64,000 nt of DNA from Antedon bifida (lineage: Eukaryota; Echinodermata; Crinoidea; Comatulida; Antedonidae): positions 23,002,001 to 23,066,000 of the forward strand of contig OY727097.1 in NCBI GenBank assembly GCA_963402885.1, given 5' to 3'. Shown piece by piece: positions 37,294-49,300 of this stretch (the first letter of the stretch is position 1; each line of letters begins with the position of its first letter). Below the pieces are notes generated by a model that made no database searches, had not been told where the DNA came from, and saw nothing but the letters and a program-made list of their open reading frames with translations. The position numbers and the translations under genes are program-made.

Positions 37294-40200
37294 GTAAAAT
37301 ATAAGTTATCATACAGTATGAATAATTCCAATAATAATGCATTATTAGTATCATGGCCTAGCCTAAGCTATGTCTAACAGCAGAGATTGTCACCGTCATG
37401 TAGGCTAGGAAGGAGGCTAGCTAGCGCTGGTCACGGCGGTGGTACTGCTGCTGGTAGGTAGCAGCCAGCAGGGCAGGAGGGTTGCCTAGATGGTAGGCGT
37501 AGGAGGCCTCACTTACTCTAGGCCTATGTGAAGAGGCTTAGTTGGCTGGCCGGCCTAGTAGCCTATACCTGCTTCTACGAAGGTATGCCTAATTAATACT
37601 AGCCTATATCTAGCTATCTAGGCTAGGCCTAGTTGCTTCACAAATTATTCTAGTAGGCTAGTCTTTTTCAGTTTGGTGACAACAAACAACAGCAGATGTT
37701 GATGAAAATAATTTATAAAATCAGGATTCAGTCACAACAATAAAATAAATAAAATCAATCAATCTTTTATTAATTATGCTAGGAGATTTAATAATATTTG
37801 TTTTCTTTTTTCCTAGATTCTCTTGCAGCTCGACGATCAAGAAGATCAAATCCTAAAGGAAAAAGTGGACGCCTTGCAGCATTAGAACAATTGAAGCGAA
37901 TCAAGAAAGGAGAAAAAATAAAATATGAGGTTTATGTTTATGATATTTTTAATAAATCAAATCGAAAATTTCAAAGTAGAATTGATAAATCAAGAATTTG
38001 AATTAAAAACTAAGAATACTCCAATACCCTTTTCACATCTGCAAAATGTAACAACTTGTAACCAGGTTTGCATAGTGTGAAATGTCTGGAGAAAAACACA
38101 CCAACAAGAGAAATGTAAATGACACACCTTTCCCGGGGGCCGTAAAGTCGTTCATACAATTGTTGTATTTTATTGTATATCATGCCTACTTACCTGGTTT
38201 GTGTCATTTTTTTTATCAGGTTGAAGAAATACAGAATGTGTATGATGTTGTCGATGAAAATGAATATTCTGATGTTGTAAGAAACCGCCAGGATGACGAC
38301 TGGATTGTTGATGATAGTATGATAATAAATATTTTATTTCAATTTACTTGAGAGGTTTTACAGGCCCATCATCAGTTAAATAATAGACCATGTAAAAAGA
38401 ATGGTATATGTCCAACACCAGATTTTTAGTGGTATTATATTTTTCCAAGAATCTGACTACAATTTGCTTTTCCTCCTTTTTCCCTCAGCCACTCCTGCAG
38501 CACACCCTCTATCAACTTCCAACTGTGCTTTACTTAAATTATTCTTGAGCTTGAGTTAATGCTATTTAACTAGCATGTTCATCATCATCATAGTACCTTG
38601 CCTGTAGTATTGACCACCATGCCTCTGGAGTGCTACTACTCTTAAAAACTACACAAATGATCCAGCTTGAAAATGTCACTCCTTTGCCTACACCAACTCC
38701 TTGTCAACTGTGGCTTCGTGATTGATTTGCTTGATTACCTATCACAGGATCCTTTCCAGGATTGTAATCCTATTTTCCGTGAGTTGATAGGATGATCAAT
38801 CGTGCCATGATTGATCAAATTACTTGCGGTTTGGGCTTGTGTTGTGTACAAGTGGCAACCAAGCTTTACTGACACCCTGTTTCCATCCTGTTATTTACCT
38901 AGTTGGATGGTTTGTAAATTAAAAAAAAGAAAGTTGCCTAATGTTTTCTCAAAGATCTATATTTTTAACATCTTTTGTTTAACGCACAGATGGAGCAGGT
39001 TATGTGGAAGATGGACGTGAAATATTTGATGATGACTTGCTTGGAGATGAAGATGATGTTACTGCAGGTATTAAGGTTTTGATAATTTTATAATAATTTA
39101 ACATGAAACATAATGCCAAGCATTTAACAATAACAAAACAATAAATGAAGAAGATTAATAAGTGAAGGCTTCTTGTATTTATTTATGTGAAAGAAACAAA
39201 GAACAAAAATATAGCTGTGCTGATTGTAACATAATATAATTAAATATTTAATATATAATATTTTATTTCTGTATATTTGTATAGGGCCATTTGATCCAAT
39301 GATCATGGCTCTGTGGCCTTAGATTTTACCTTTTTCAACTACATGCTTCTCCCCTAAGGGTCACGTCAGTGCTACCAATTCTAGCACTGTCTCTCCACGA
39401 CAGTGGCTGTGTGAGCTAGTACTCCGGGGTAACCCCCTATTGGTCTCAAAAGATCTAGATTTATTAAAGTGCACTTCTGTACACTGGACCTACAGTTTAT
39501 AGTACATATCTGAGAAAACTCGTTCTACGACCAGAACCAGGGATCGAGTGAGCCTCGAACCCTTGTCATAAGGCTATGGATTACGGTTCCACTGTCTTAA
39601 CCGCTCCGCAACTCACTCTCAGATTTGTCCTAATTTGCCTTAAAGACCTAAAATTGTTATGCAATGTTATACATTTTTAAGTTTTAATTCTATTATAACA
39701 AAAAATGAATTTTCATATCATTTTTTAGAGAATAAAAATAAGAAAAAGAAGTTTACCTCCAAATCAGTAAGTTTTTTTTATATTGTGACAATATATTTGG
39801 CCAATGTCTTTATCATTTTAACAACATGATTATATAGCAGTATATTTTCCATTTGATTTTGAAGAAGGAAGAGTGTGGCATATGCGGAATTTCATTCCGA
39901 ATAAACATCTATAGCCTTTTGGAATGGTAATGTCTAAAGCTTAAACGTAGCATACCTGTTCTAATTTCTGGATGTGGACCATAGCAATAATCTATGATGA
40001 TCCTTCCTTTTCATAATATTTTGTACCTTCAGCTCACTCTTTCAGGCTGTCTTATTCCATAGGATATATGCTGTAAGTGTTGTATTTTATAATCAACATA
40101 TTATTTTGTGGTTTTCCTTTAGAATGTCAAGAAGGCTGTTAGTGTGAAACCTGCCAATAACATCATGTCAATGTTTGCCGCTGCTGGAGCGAAGAGCAAA

Positions 40201-41208
40201 AAATCTGACAAAGATGCTAAGATTGGAAATGATGACCTCTTAGATGAAATTATGAATGACCTTGGAAAATCAGTATGTGAAATGAATTATTTTTTTATTG
40301 AATTTTGACAGATCAAAGAATTTTCCAACAAAGCTCCAAAAGTTCTTTCAACCAACCTAAAGTTTTTTCAGCAGGCTTAATATTCTTCCATTAAGTCTAG
40401 AGTTCTTTAAATTGTCTCTAGCCCAGCTTATACTACTTTAAACAAGCCTAAATTCTTCCATGAGATTTAAGATTCTTCCAACTAGCCTAAAAGTCATCTC
40501 AACCTAAGTTCTATAACTTAGCCTAAAGTTCTCCACTCAAGCTAATGTTCCTTCACCAAGACTAAATGAATTCCATCTAGCCTACAGTGCTTCCAAACAG
40601 TGCTGTAGTCCAGTGGTAAACTTACAATGGCTGAAACTATAACATTTTGATTGGTTAATTGATTTTCAATTATTTTCTTCAGGCTGGTGATATTGCTGTC
40701 AAACCATTGTCAATGAAACGCAAAGTTCGAAGGTTAGGTTTTTAAAAATATTTTTTTCATTCGTATAAGAAAAATAATATTGTTCTTTTAAAAAATGTTG
40801 TTCTTTAAAATATTTGAATTATTTGTGATTCAATAATATATTACGGGAATTGGTATTGATAGTTTTAAATAAAGATTATAAAAGAAGATAGTTTATAAAA
40901 CAATTTGTGTAATAGTTTTTTTTTCTTTTCTATTTCCAGTCATGGTAATACACCACGCAACAACACACCTCGAAATCCATTTAGCAATAAAACTCCTAAA
41001 AAACCAAATACCCCAATGATGCGGCCTCGTCAAATGGTGCAGGAATTGGCGCCCCCAAAGAAATTAATGAGCACTTTCAATAAAGATTATTCCAGTCAAA
41101 AGCCGGCTAAGAAACCAAGATTAACTGAACATGTAGTTGAAGTAAAAGAGGAAATGGAGAATGTGGTGGAGGATGCAGAGATTGTCATGAACAATGATGA
41201 GGAGGAAG
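37224..41208 (+). CDS. POLA1: DNA polymerase alpha catalytic subunit, N-terminal exons only
   Basis: Eight exons, 37224-37293, 37817-37929, 38220-38316, 38990-39067, 39729-39766, 40123-40272, 40683-40732 and 40940-41208, all GT-AG with matching phases, give 288 aa. The segment RQDDDWIVDDNGAGYVEDGR followed by EIFDDDL is almost identical to metazoan POLA1 (polymerase alpha N-terminal domain). EALERLKK-like (LAALEQLKRIKKGEK) and KYEVEE also match. NDDLLDEIMNDL resembles the short motif by which Pol alpha docks on Ctf4/AND-1. The last exon is a basic, Pro/Thr-rich linker with PRNNTPRNPF and an acidic end. Pol alpha with primase starts DNA replication in the nucleus. The catalytic remainder (about 1,150 residues in relatives) is not found before the window end: the gene either continues past 64000 across a very long intron, or this is a truncated duplicate. 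Confidence 0.93.
37817..37929 (+). CDS. POLA1: POLA1 exon 2
   Basis: 113 bp, phase 1 in and phase 0 out. It encodes DSLAARRSRRSNPKGKSGRL then AALEQLKRIKKGEKIKYE, matching the basic [20 protein letters not shown] region of human POLA1. Confidence 0.9.
38119..38162. mobile_element. MITE end related to the 35-kb TGACGCAC element
   Basis: ATGACACACCTTTCCCGGGG followed by GCCGTAAAGTCGTTCATACA matches one inverted end of the element at 35002-35357 with several substitutions. Only this end is visible, so it is a decayed solo remnant in POLA1 intron 2. Confidence 0.6.
38220..38316 (+). CDS. POLA1: POLA1 exon 3
   Basis: 97 bp encoding VEEIQNVYDVVDENEYSDVV then RNRQDDDWIVDD, ending in phase 1 at GTATGA. 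This is the most diagnostic POLA1 segment in the window. Confidence 0.95.
38990..39067 (+). CDS. POLA1: POLA1 exon 4
   Basis: 78 bp encoding (N)GAGYVEDGREIFDDDLLGD then EDDVTA, phase 1 to phase 1. GYVEDGREIFDDDL is invariant in metazoan POLA1. Confidence 0.95.
39340..39621 (-). mobile_element. tRNA-derived SINE in POLA1 intron 4
   Basis: On the minus strand the head reads GAGTTGCGGAGCGGTTAAGA (A-box region), then, about 40 bases on, AGGGTTCGAGGCTC (B-box). The A-box and long spacing resemble a class II (Leu/Ser-like) tRNA. A body of about 220 bp follows and ends near a CCCTAAGGGTCACG segment. It is a SINE, not a working tRNA, because it lacks a paired acceptor stem. Confidence 0.7.
39729..39766 (+). 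CDS. POLA1: POLA1 exon 5 (micro-exon)
   Basis: 38 bp encoding ENKNKKKKFTSKS, phase 1 in and phase 0 out, with GTAAGT donor. The lysine-rich text parallels the KGKDGKARNKDKRN stretch of human POLA1. Confidence 0.8.
40123..40272 (+). CDS. POLA1: POLA1 exon 6
   Basis: 150 bp, 50 codons, phase 0. It encodes NVKKAVSVKPANNIMSMFAA and later NDDLLDEIMNDLGKS. NVKK...KPxNNIxSMF matches human NVKKLAVTKPNNIKSMF. The DDLLDEIMNDL block is the candidate Ctf4/AND-1 docking motif. Confidence 0.93.
40318..40605. repeat. Degenerate minisatellite in POLA1 intron 6
   Basis: About ten loose copies of a 20-30-base unit near AGTTCTTCCAACAAGCCTAA fill this stretch. Copies vary strongly in sequence and spacing. No coding or transposon features were seen. 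Confidence 0.6.
40683..40732 (+). CDS. POLA1: POLA1 exon 7
   Basis: 50 bp encoding AGDIAVKPLSMKRKVR plus two bases of the next codon, then a GTTAGG donor. Conservation is weak here, but phase and borders fit on both sides. Confidence 0.75.
40940..41208 (+). CDS. POLA1: POLA1 exon 8, last one seen in the window
   Basis: 269 bp, phase 2 in and phase 1 out at GTTAGTG. It encodes a basic Pro/Thr-rich linker (NTPRNNTPRNPFSNKTPKKP) with TP sites that could be CDK targets, and ends in an acidic run (NNDEEE). Human POLA1 has a comparable acidic stretch before its conserved core. The next exon was not found. Confidence 0.85.
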
Positions 41209-43771
41209 GTTAGTGGGGATGAATAACTTGCTACCGTATATGACCGAGTATAATCCCATGTTCGATGAGTATAGTCCCATCTAATTCAGACTAAATTCAG
41301 ACAAAATACTCTGGTAAATTCATTGTTGATATAGTCTGAGTATAATCTGACCCTAATTTTCAACCAATTTTGTAACAGGCCCACTGGGGCTATACTCGAT
41401 CATACTGTATGCAGTAATTTTTTTTACAATTGGACCTTTCCTAAGCAGACGTCCTCTGACCCAGAAAATGTGTCTGTTTACGAGAGGTATGTCCGCAGAG
41501 GGCTACAATTATTGCCACATCTATGATTAAAGATGTATTGTCCCTTGAAACACAAAAAATTAAGGTCAAAATATTCTAAATTTAAATTGGCCATATCAAA
41601 GTAATATTAAAGTCGAAAATTTGAGCCAAAAAAAAACAAGATTACGTAATTAACAGGTAAATTAATTTGATTACATTTCGTCTGGAAAATCATTGCTAGC
41701 AAAGTAAAGATTTCAAACCATGAGTATGCATTATGTATGATGCTAATTAGGATTGTTTACAACTTGTCACGGTTGAGAAGGTGTTTTCACACAGATCGCA
41801 AAAAAGTTTTATGATTATGCATACAGAGTAGCCAAACAAGCGCGTTGCATTATGAGATATGTTTTGATCGAAAACTTTGACTGGAAGTCAAAGTTAGTTT
41901 TTGAACAAAAAAACGTCTTTTTCAGTTTCAGTTAAATGATTTTTTTTTTCGACTAATTTTTGGTGAAAGTTAAGTAGTGACGCGAGACGAATCTTGAAGA
42001 AAACACGAAAACTATAGCTAGCAGAATGCTAAGTTATAACTGCAGTTGGTAACTTTGATGTAGGATCAATTATTCATTTAGGTGAGTTTTTGTTTCGCTA
42101 ACAGGAGAGGCCGAATTTGCTGCTACTGTAGTCTACTACTAGTACTGGCAGTCTCGAGTAGCCTTACTGCTGCCTCCTGTTTCTAGAAGTAGAGTGTAGT
42201 AGGCCTAAGCAGTACACTGCTAGCTAGGGCTAGACCACCACCACCAGGAGAGATGTATTTTTGTTTTATAATTTTTTGTTTCCATCATGATGAATTGGTT
42301 TAATTTTTTTAAGATTTCAACTATCTATTCTGCAGAGAAAATTACCAAATAAATCTAAATATTGTTTTGGATGCTTACTGTAGAGTGCACTGCCTAAACT
42401 CAAGATCATTACTTTAGAGTTATGATATCATAATTGGCGTATGCTACGTCGAAAATAAATTCCAGTATTCTGTGGTATTAAAGTAATAGGTTTAAAGAAA
42501 AACGCTATTATATGTCGACCATAGAAAAGATATTTTGCATGGTAAACAATCGAGCGAGCTAGGAGGTCAGGACGTCCAAAGGCATGGGTTGAATGAGATA
42601 AAAATATTAATTTGACAACCTAGAGTATATCATTGACGTTTGGCGATCCATCATTGCATTTTCGAGGAGTCGTCAGACATGGCTGACATATATCGATATA
42701 TTTTACCAAGAAGTTTACCGTGCCTCATTTATGTCATGTAATGCTCCAAATCCTTAAATCTGGTATATTGCATACAATTATTTTAAAATATCCTTTTAAT
42801 TGGCTTCTTAATATACTGTATAGGTATAGTTGAAATCACCAGAACGTATGTTGAAACAAGTGCTTTCGTTAAACAGGATACTTGCCGTACCCTATGTAAC
42901 TAAGTTGTTGGTGGGACAATGTTAACTTTTATGACTTCTAATACCCTGTTTGGAAGTACGTACAGAAATTAGTAATCCTTTTGACTAATCACATTGAGAA
43001 ACAATGCCGTTTTGATAGTTTTTTAAAACACACCAGTTTACAGCTGTAATTATAGACATGTCAAGGAGAATCAAGGAGAGTTAAAATCTTGAATACTGTA
43101 AGGTTAATACTGTATAATATAAAGTGTAACTAATTAGATTGTCAAAGTAGCATTGATACCATTAAGACAGGGTTTCGAAGACATTTAAAAGAAAAATTGA
43201 GAACTAACTAAATACGACCACAATCGTTTTTTATATGCGCAGGCTTTGATGACGTCATTATATTGTGAAATTATATTTTTCTCATGTTAGTGGTATTGCA
43301 CATGTCATAAGCTATAATTTGATACCAAACTTGACATATTTATGTAATTTATATTTTTTTAATGTTTTTACATAACTACATAATATATTAATAAAAATGG
43401 GCGTGGTAAAAATTATGTCATTAAATTGATCGAAAATATCTAGAATTGTTAGTTTGGCCTAACGAAGTAAATAAAGTGCACAAAAAAAGTGCTAAGCAAC
43501 CTGACTATTAGGGGGTCTTAGCTTTCATGATCTTAGGTTTCGTGACACCCCGCTATTAACCTCTCTTTTTAACCATAATTTTGAGAACGCATTCGTACAA
43601 AACGAAATGTCTGAATAAGTTCGAAATTGTGATATTGTGTTAGCCTGGTGTGTTATCATTCAAATAATAAAATATGGCTCTTCGTTTTGTATGCACCTGG
43701 AAATTATCAATAAATCACATTTGAATGCAGTCTAATGCATCTGAAATATTTTATTTTTTTTTCAGTTTTAC
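41209..43771. other. Sequence between POLA1 exon 8 and the NLR gene 3' end
   Basis: Contains a TA-flanked MITE (41232-41409), a fragment with AAGATGTATTGTCCC (near 41530) from the same family as the 27961 MITE, and otherwise AT-rich DNA. No further POLA1 exon was recognised. On the minus strand an AATAAA at 43755-43750, 17 bases past the NLR stop, could be that gene's polyadenylation signal. Confidence 0.5.
41232..41409. mobile_element. TA-flanked MITE, mariner-like
   Basis: The left end TACCGTATATGACCGAGTAT continues AATCCCA. The right end reverse-complements to TACAGTATGATCGAGTATAG then CCCCA. Internal near-copies of GAGTATAATC also occur (e.g. 41338-41348). It is about 178 bp and has no ORF. 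Confidence 0.65.
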
Positions 43772-46308
43772 TTAAAACATCGGATAACCGTTTTGCCAGT
43801 ATAACATTTGGTCTAATCTTTTACCAAACTTAAATAATTCATATGTCTTCAACTCAACACTACTAAAATCCTTTATAGCATTCATTTCGTCATCTGATAA
43901 ATTGCAACCATCAATGCAAAGGCATTGTAGGTGAGGAGAAATATTTAATAAACGCACTAATAAAGTACCATTAGTGTCACCAAACTTATTATTACTTATG
44001 TCAAGGTGAGTGAAACTCAAAATCCTTTCTGAACACACTGTAATCATTTTATTTATTACATCACCTGATAAATTGCACTTATGCATGTAGAGTTTCTTCA
44101 GCTTAGGAGACATAGTCAACAGAGAGCCCAGTAAAATCCCGTCAATGTCACAAAGATCATTATTACTGATACAAAGGTGAGTTAAGCTCAGGATAACTTC
44201 TCTACCTAAACATTTTATAATTGCATTCATTACATTACCAGATAAATTGCAATCTTGCATATAAAGCCCTTCTAGCTTAGGAGACATAGTCGGTAAAGTA
44301 TACAGTAAAGTACCATCAATGCCACCAAGATTATTATAACTGATATTAAGATGAGTGAAACTCATACCTTCTGTGCGTGAACAATCGTTGATAAAAGGAA
44401 TCACTGCATCACTTGATAAATTACAATTATGAATGTCAAGACTGATAAGCTCAGAAGATATTTTCAATAAAGAACCCAATAATCTACCGTCAATGTTACT
44501 GAGACTATTCCCACTGATAATTATGTACTTAAACTTACATCTAATTTCTAAATACTCTCTGATCATAGCATTCAGTACATCAAATGATAGTTTGTAATTA
44601 TTTATTTTCAGTTCATTCCTTTTTCCAATACATATTATGTGTGCTAAAGCCTGTCCTTTTCTACCAGATGGAAACAAATCAATAAATTCGTGTATGTTTT
44701 CATCATTCAAAGGGAAAAGAACATACTTTGAATAAACTTCCCATAACATTTTTACGGATTCATTAGTTTGTTGAAATAGTTGACATTTTAAACAAGAATT
44801 TGCAAATTGAATGAACATTTTTAAAGAATTTGATACATGTTTTGTTAGTTGTTGTATTTCGATTAGTTGTGATATTGCTTCGATAACGGCATCCATATTG
44901 TGTTTATCAACACATTCTAAGCAAGCACCCAACGATTGATAAGTTAATAAATCATGTTTAATAAAAAGTTTTATGACTTTTACAGCATCACCACCAAGAA
45001 ACCCAATTGCAAACTCCCTTGTCATTCTGAAATGCTCACTTTCGAATATTTCCTTCAATTCACTTTTATCCAACGGTGCAAGTAATTTATTTATGTCAAC
45101 AGCTGTGCATTCATTTACACATTTACTTTCAACTACTACTTTGTATAAATAAAATCCTGCCAATGACTCAGCTATCAATTTGTGTGAAGGAATATAAATC
45201 TCTTCAAAGTCCGATCTTAAAATGGGTGCATCTTTATAAAAAAACCCAAGTTTTAAGGCCATATCAACCATAGTTGTCTCAGCCAGCAAGTCTTTTTTGT
45301 TAATTGAAAGTTGGTTTACTTTTAGACTTTGATACATACAATTTCCTAATATAATCATAGCATATACATAATGTTTTGGAGTATCCTCAAATTTGGAAAT
45401 CAATCTGGGTTGTGGTTGTTTTTCAATGAACTGATTCAAAACACTTCGAAATATTTCTTTAAAAAGATCAGATTTACTACTTGGAAGTCTTTGTTTGTTT
45501 TCCCACATAATACAAATTGAGAGCAGTAACATGGGATTTTTGCACATTTGTTGCAGTTGATTGATGGTATTGAAATGATAAAATGCCAAATCCCCAAAAA
45601 GGGTATCAACAAGGGATTTTCCAAATTCAGGTTTTTTTAAATACTCAAAATGATTTTCAATATACTTTTTTATGCTATTTTCCCCAAATCCGTTAACTCT
45701 CACATGTACATTACACGCATTTTTGAAGTAATCTATGTTTTCTGAACGTGATGTAAGTATCACTAAACTATTAACTAATGCATTTTTTCTAAACAGGTGA
45801 ATCACACTTTTATTCTCAAATCTTAATTCATCTAAGCCATCAATCAATAGCACAATCTGACCATCATGTTGCACTATGAAGGATCTGAGTTTTTGAATTG
45901 AAAGCTGTGTAGCATCCTCAAAATCGTTCATATTGGGTTGCTTTACAATAAGATCTACAATACTATCATCTTTTTCTAAATCTCTTGCATTCAACGGAAA
46001 TACAATTTTACCTTCAAATATATTCTCTTTAGCTGTTCTGTATGCTATGTACCTTAACAAAGTTGATTTACCTATACCCCCATCACCATCTATAAGCACT
46101 TTACAAGCAGGTATTGATTTAATGTTAGCTAATACTTCATCAAATTTTGTTGGCACTAATTGCCTGTCATTTTCATTGAGTAGATCCAACTCTGTAAATA
46201 TGTCAGTAAGATCAAATTGTTGTCCACTATTCAATATTGCTGGTGTAAATCTACTGGCCTCATGGCAGAAAATCTTTTGTTTCTCACACAGGTATCTTTC
46301 TATCTTTT
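43772..46308 (-). CDS. NLR gene main exon: NACHT plus LRR array
   Basis: 2,537 bp of uninterrupted coding to a TAA stop. The acceptor TTTTACAG lies at 46309-46316; the open frame upstream to an ATG at 46360 looks like intron read-through (MNTIHIIGIMICFIYF), so I do not take it as the start. The N-terminal lead has the LTDIFTELDLLNEND segment common just before animal NACHT domains. After Walker B and LTSR come KNPMLLLSICIMW (typical NACHT Asn-Pro) and a helical middle. The LRR part repeats a double unit of 57-58 residues about 3.5 times, containing LTHLxISNNxL and LYMxxCNLSG. Confidence 0.93.
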
Positions 46309-49300
46309 CTGTAAAATAAATAAAACATATCATAATACCAATTATATGGATTGTGTTCATAAAAAAAAAACTGTGCTTTATGTATAAACATTGTTAACAC
46401 TTTGACTGCCAGAGGTTTTTCCAGTTAGAAACTGCCACCGCCAGCGTTTTTAGCCCAATTCGATGTTTTTATTAAAGCTGATTGAAACCATGTATGTGAT
46501 CTGATTTATATGTAATTTAGACTAAAATAATCATAAAGACTTTAGCTTTACAATGGTACCAAGAACGATTTTTAAATCGCAATATGTAAATCGTAATAGT
46601 AAAATGAAAGTAACCCACTTTTTGAGTTTTTCGTAGTTTCGCGCAAGAAAGTCGAGATATTCGCGATTTTGTGCAAGACATCACAATATGAAAGTATCGG
46701 CCGGTGAGATCAACAAACAACAAAAAAGTTACTTACACGGCACCGATAGGCCTATAAAAACAAGTTATCACTATCGAAAAATGTATTACATTTTATAAAT
46801 CATAAATCTTACATCAATGTTTCGCCAAAATCCACATAGTAAAGACACCAGGCCTAGTTAACCAGGCCTAAAGTTGGTCCGGAACCGTTTTACGACTAGG
46901 CCTAGGCCTAGTACTATTAGCCTACCTAGGCCTAGATAGTAAACTGATGATAATATCCATACCATTTCAAAACAAGTTTGTTGCGTGAAACTTGGTCACT
47001 TTCAGTAAAACACCAAAACAATTAGGGTATACAATAATAAAATTAAAAACTTCATATTAAAAATGACTCCATTATTTGTTATTCAGATAACAAACAAACA
47101 TGTCAATCCACAAAAACCTTAGCGCGCGACCGATACACAATGCGCCAAGCCATCTCTCTACGCGCTACTGTGATGCGCGGTGTTTGTTATTTCGACAGGT
47201 ACCATTTTGACAGTCGTTCGTAACCAGATTAGTTACTTTCAAATTGTAAAATATTGACGGTCCAGACCGAATATAGTGTTCATATTTATAGTATATACCA
47301 ATAATTAACCTATCTACCGGATTTCGTAAAAAAACGCGAAAAACGAAAATCTTCGTGTTTGGCAGTCAAGCGTTGTGTTTCCAAAAACGAAGATCTTCGT
47401 GTTTGGCAGTCAAAGTGTTAAGAGCCATTGTCTGTAAGAATCAAAGAAATAATATCATAATAAAAATAGATTTCTTATCAAATTTTGCACATGGTTATGT
47501 GTTGAGAAAAATGAAGTATTTTTTATTTCACACATATATTTCCATGACAATGGCCAAATTTGTATTTTTGACAAATTTTGTCCTTTTTTAAGGGTTTTCT
47601 AAATGGATATTGGTAGTACATACTTCGATATTTTTGTTTTGTTCATTTAATTAAAACAAATAATTAGTGTATGCATAATAACAATGCAATGTGTACCTGT
47701 TTCAAATTTTGTTTATATTTTTGATTCCATACTTTGGGAGATACCATTTATTTAAAAAGGGGTGTTTTTCATTTTTTTTTAAATTGTTAAAAACAACTAA
47801 AGTTTATTACAAATAGGTACAGTTAGTTCTAATGTTTAATAAGTGATTTCTAAAATAAAATACTGGGGTAATTTATAAGTCTACAAGCAGTGTTGCCAGA
47901 AACATAGGCATTTTTATTTTTTCATGGTATATTAGTAAAAACATTTTATTTTCTTTGATTATCTGATTTTAAACCCATTGATCAGAACAATTCTTAATGT
48001 TTTATATAATTCTAGTTGTGTTGTGAGAAAAAAAAACAATATTTTAAATTATAGATTCTGTAATTTCCATTTTTAATTTCATTTTATAGGTTATATCCTC
48101 TGGAAATTTGAATAAATTATCAGGTTGTTGTGAATTTTAATCTTTGCAACAGATTACTCCTCTCTTATTTTGAAGCTTCTCTTTCATTTTTTTACTTTTT
48201 CTATTTGCTAATCTAAGCAGATCCCACATGCCCATCCACCACCACTTTCGACTAATACCCCAACCCCCCACAATAACCACAAAAAGATAAACTGCAACAC
48301 TTCGGTCGATCATCCACTATAGAGTGTCAAATTTATGCAGTCAAGCACCACCCACACTGTCGCTACCATCGCCCCAACCAATAGACGGATTCAAACTCCT
48401 CCATCCCACCCCCTCCCCTTCCTCCAAGCTCCCACCCACCCCAAGTTAAAAATTGCAATGTAAAAGATAGGACGCCTCCAACCCCCTAACTATGTCAAAC
48501 TCCTGGATCCACCAGTTTTCCCTCCCCAAAATTGAACCAATCAAAAGTCAATGATATACTCGGGTATGTTAATGCTACATAACAAATATTGAAGCCCTGA
48601 TGTGAAATTTCATGTCATTTAAGGTCAGCATGTAAAATATCACATTTTTTTATTAAATATTGGTTTTAAATTCTATATTTTTTTTCTGTGAATTTTGGAT
48701 TCAGTAGTAATTATTAATCAATAATTATCTGATATTTAATTTCCCTTAGTTATGCATAGCAACAGTTACTATGGTAACTAAAATTGAAATATTCTTTAGA
48801 TTTTTCATACTTATCTAATACAAATTTAAATTTATAGATTATTACCAGGCATGCCTTATTTGCATTTTCAAATTACCATTTCACAAGGTCATATTCGTAA
48901 GGACTTTCTTCTTCTTTCTTTCTTCATTTGGTACCTACAGTACAGATAAAAACTACTGCAACTACATTACCTACGCGTGGGGATCGCGTGGTGGTTGCGT
49001 GGCGTAGCCTACGTTGTGATCAACTGTGTGTGGGAATTCCCCAAACTCAACTGTGTATACGTGCATCGTCGACGGCTAAGCAGGCTACGAAAAGTTCGAA
49101 TAAATAGAAATGATACAATTATTTCGCCAATACAATAATATCATCATCATTAAACATACTTGAAATTCAAATTTTTTAAAAGAAAATAGCAATTAAAAAC
49201 TGTTCAAAACATAGGCTAGACGCGAAAGGTCTTATTAACTAGGCCTACTGCTGACTGTACATTCACCATCGCCGGCCATTGATGACGGACCGTTATGACT

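Noticed and set aside
39560-39621. Leucine- or serine-type tRNA gene on the minus strand
   Set aside because: Promoter boxes are good but the cloverleaf is incomplete and a SINE body follows.
41209-43771. Further POLA1 exons
   Set aside because: I scanned for the acidic-to-catalytic transition and for conserved POLA1 motifs and found no plus-strand exon with proper borders.
45933-46319. 128-codon plus-strand open frame opposite the NACHT domain
   Set aside because: Antisense shadow of the conserved NACHT-coding exon; no independent domain.
46309-46360. ATG at 46360 as the start of the NLR protein
   Set aside because: The first 17 residues come from sequence ending in a good TTTTACAG acceptor. 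The phase at that acceptor fits an upstream exon, so this looks like intron read-through. It remains possible if no upstream exon is used.
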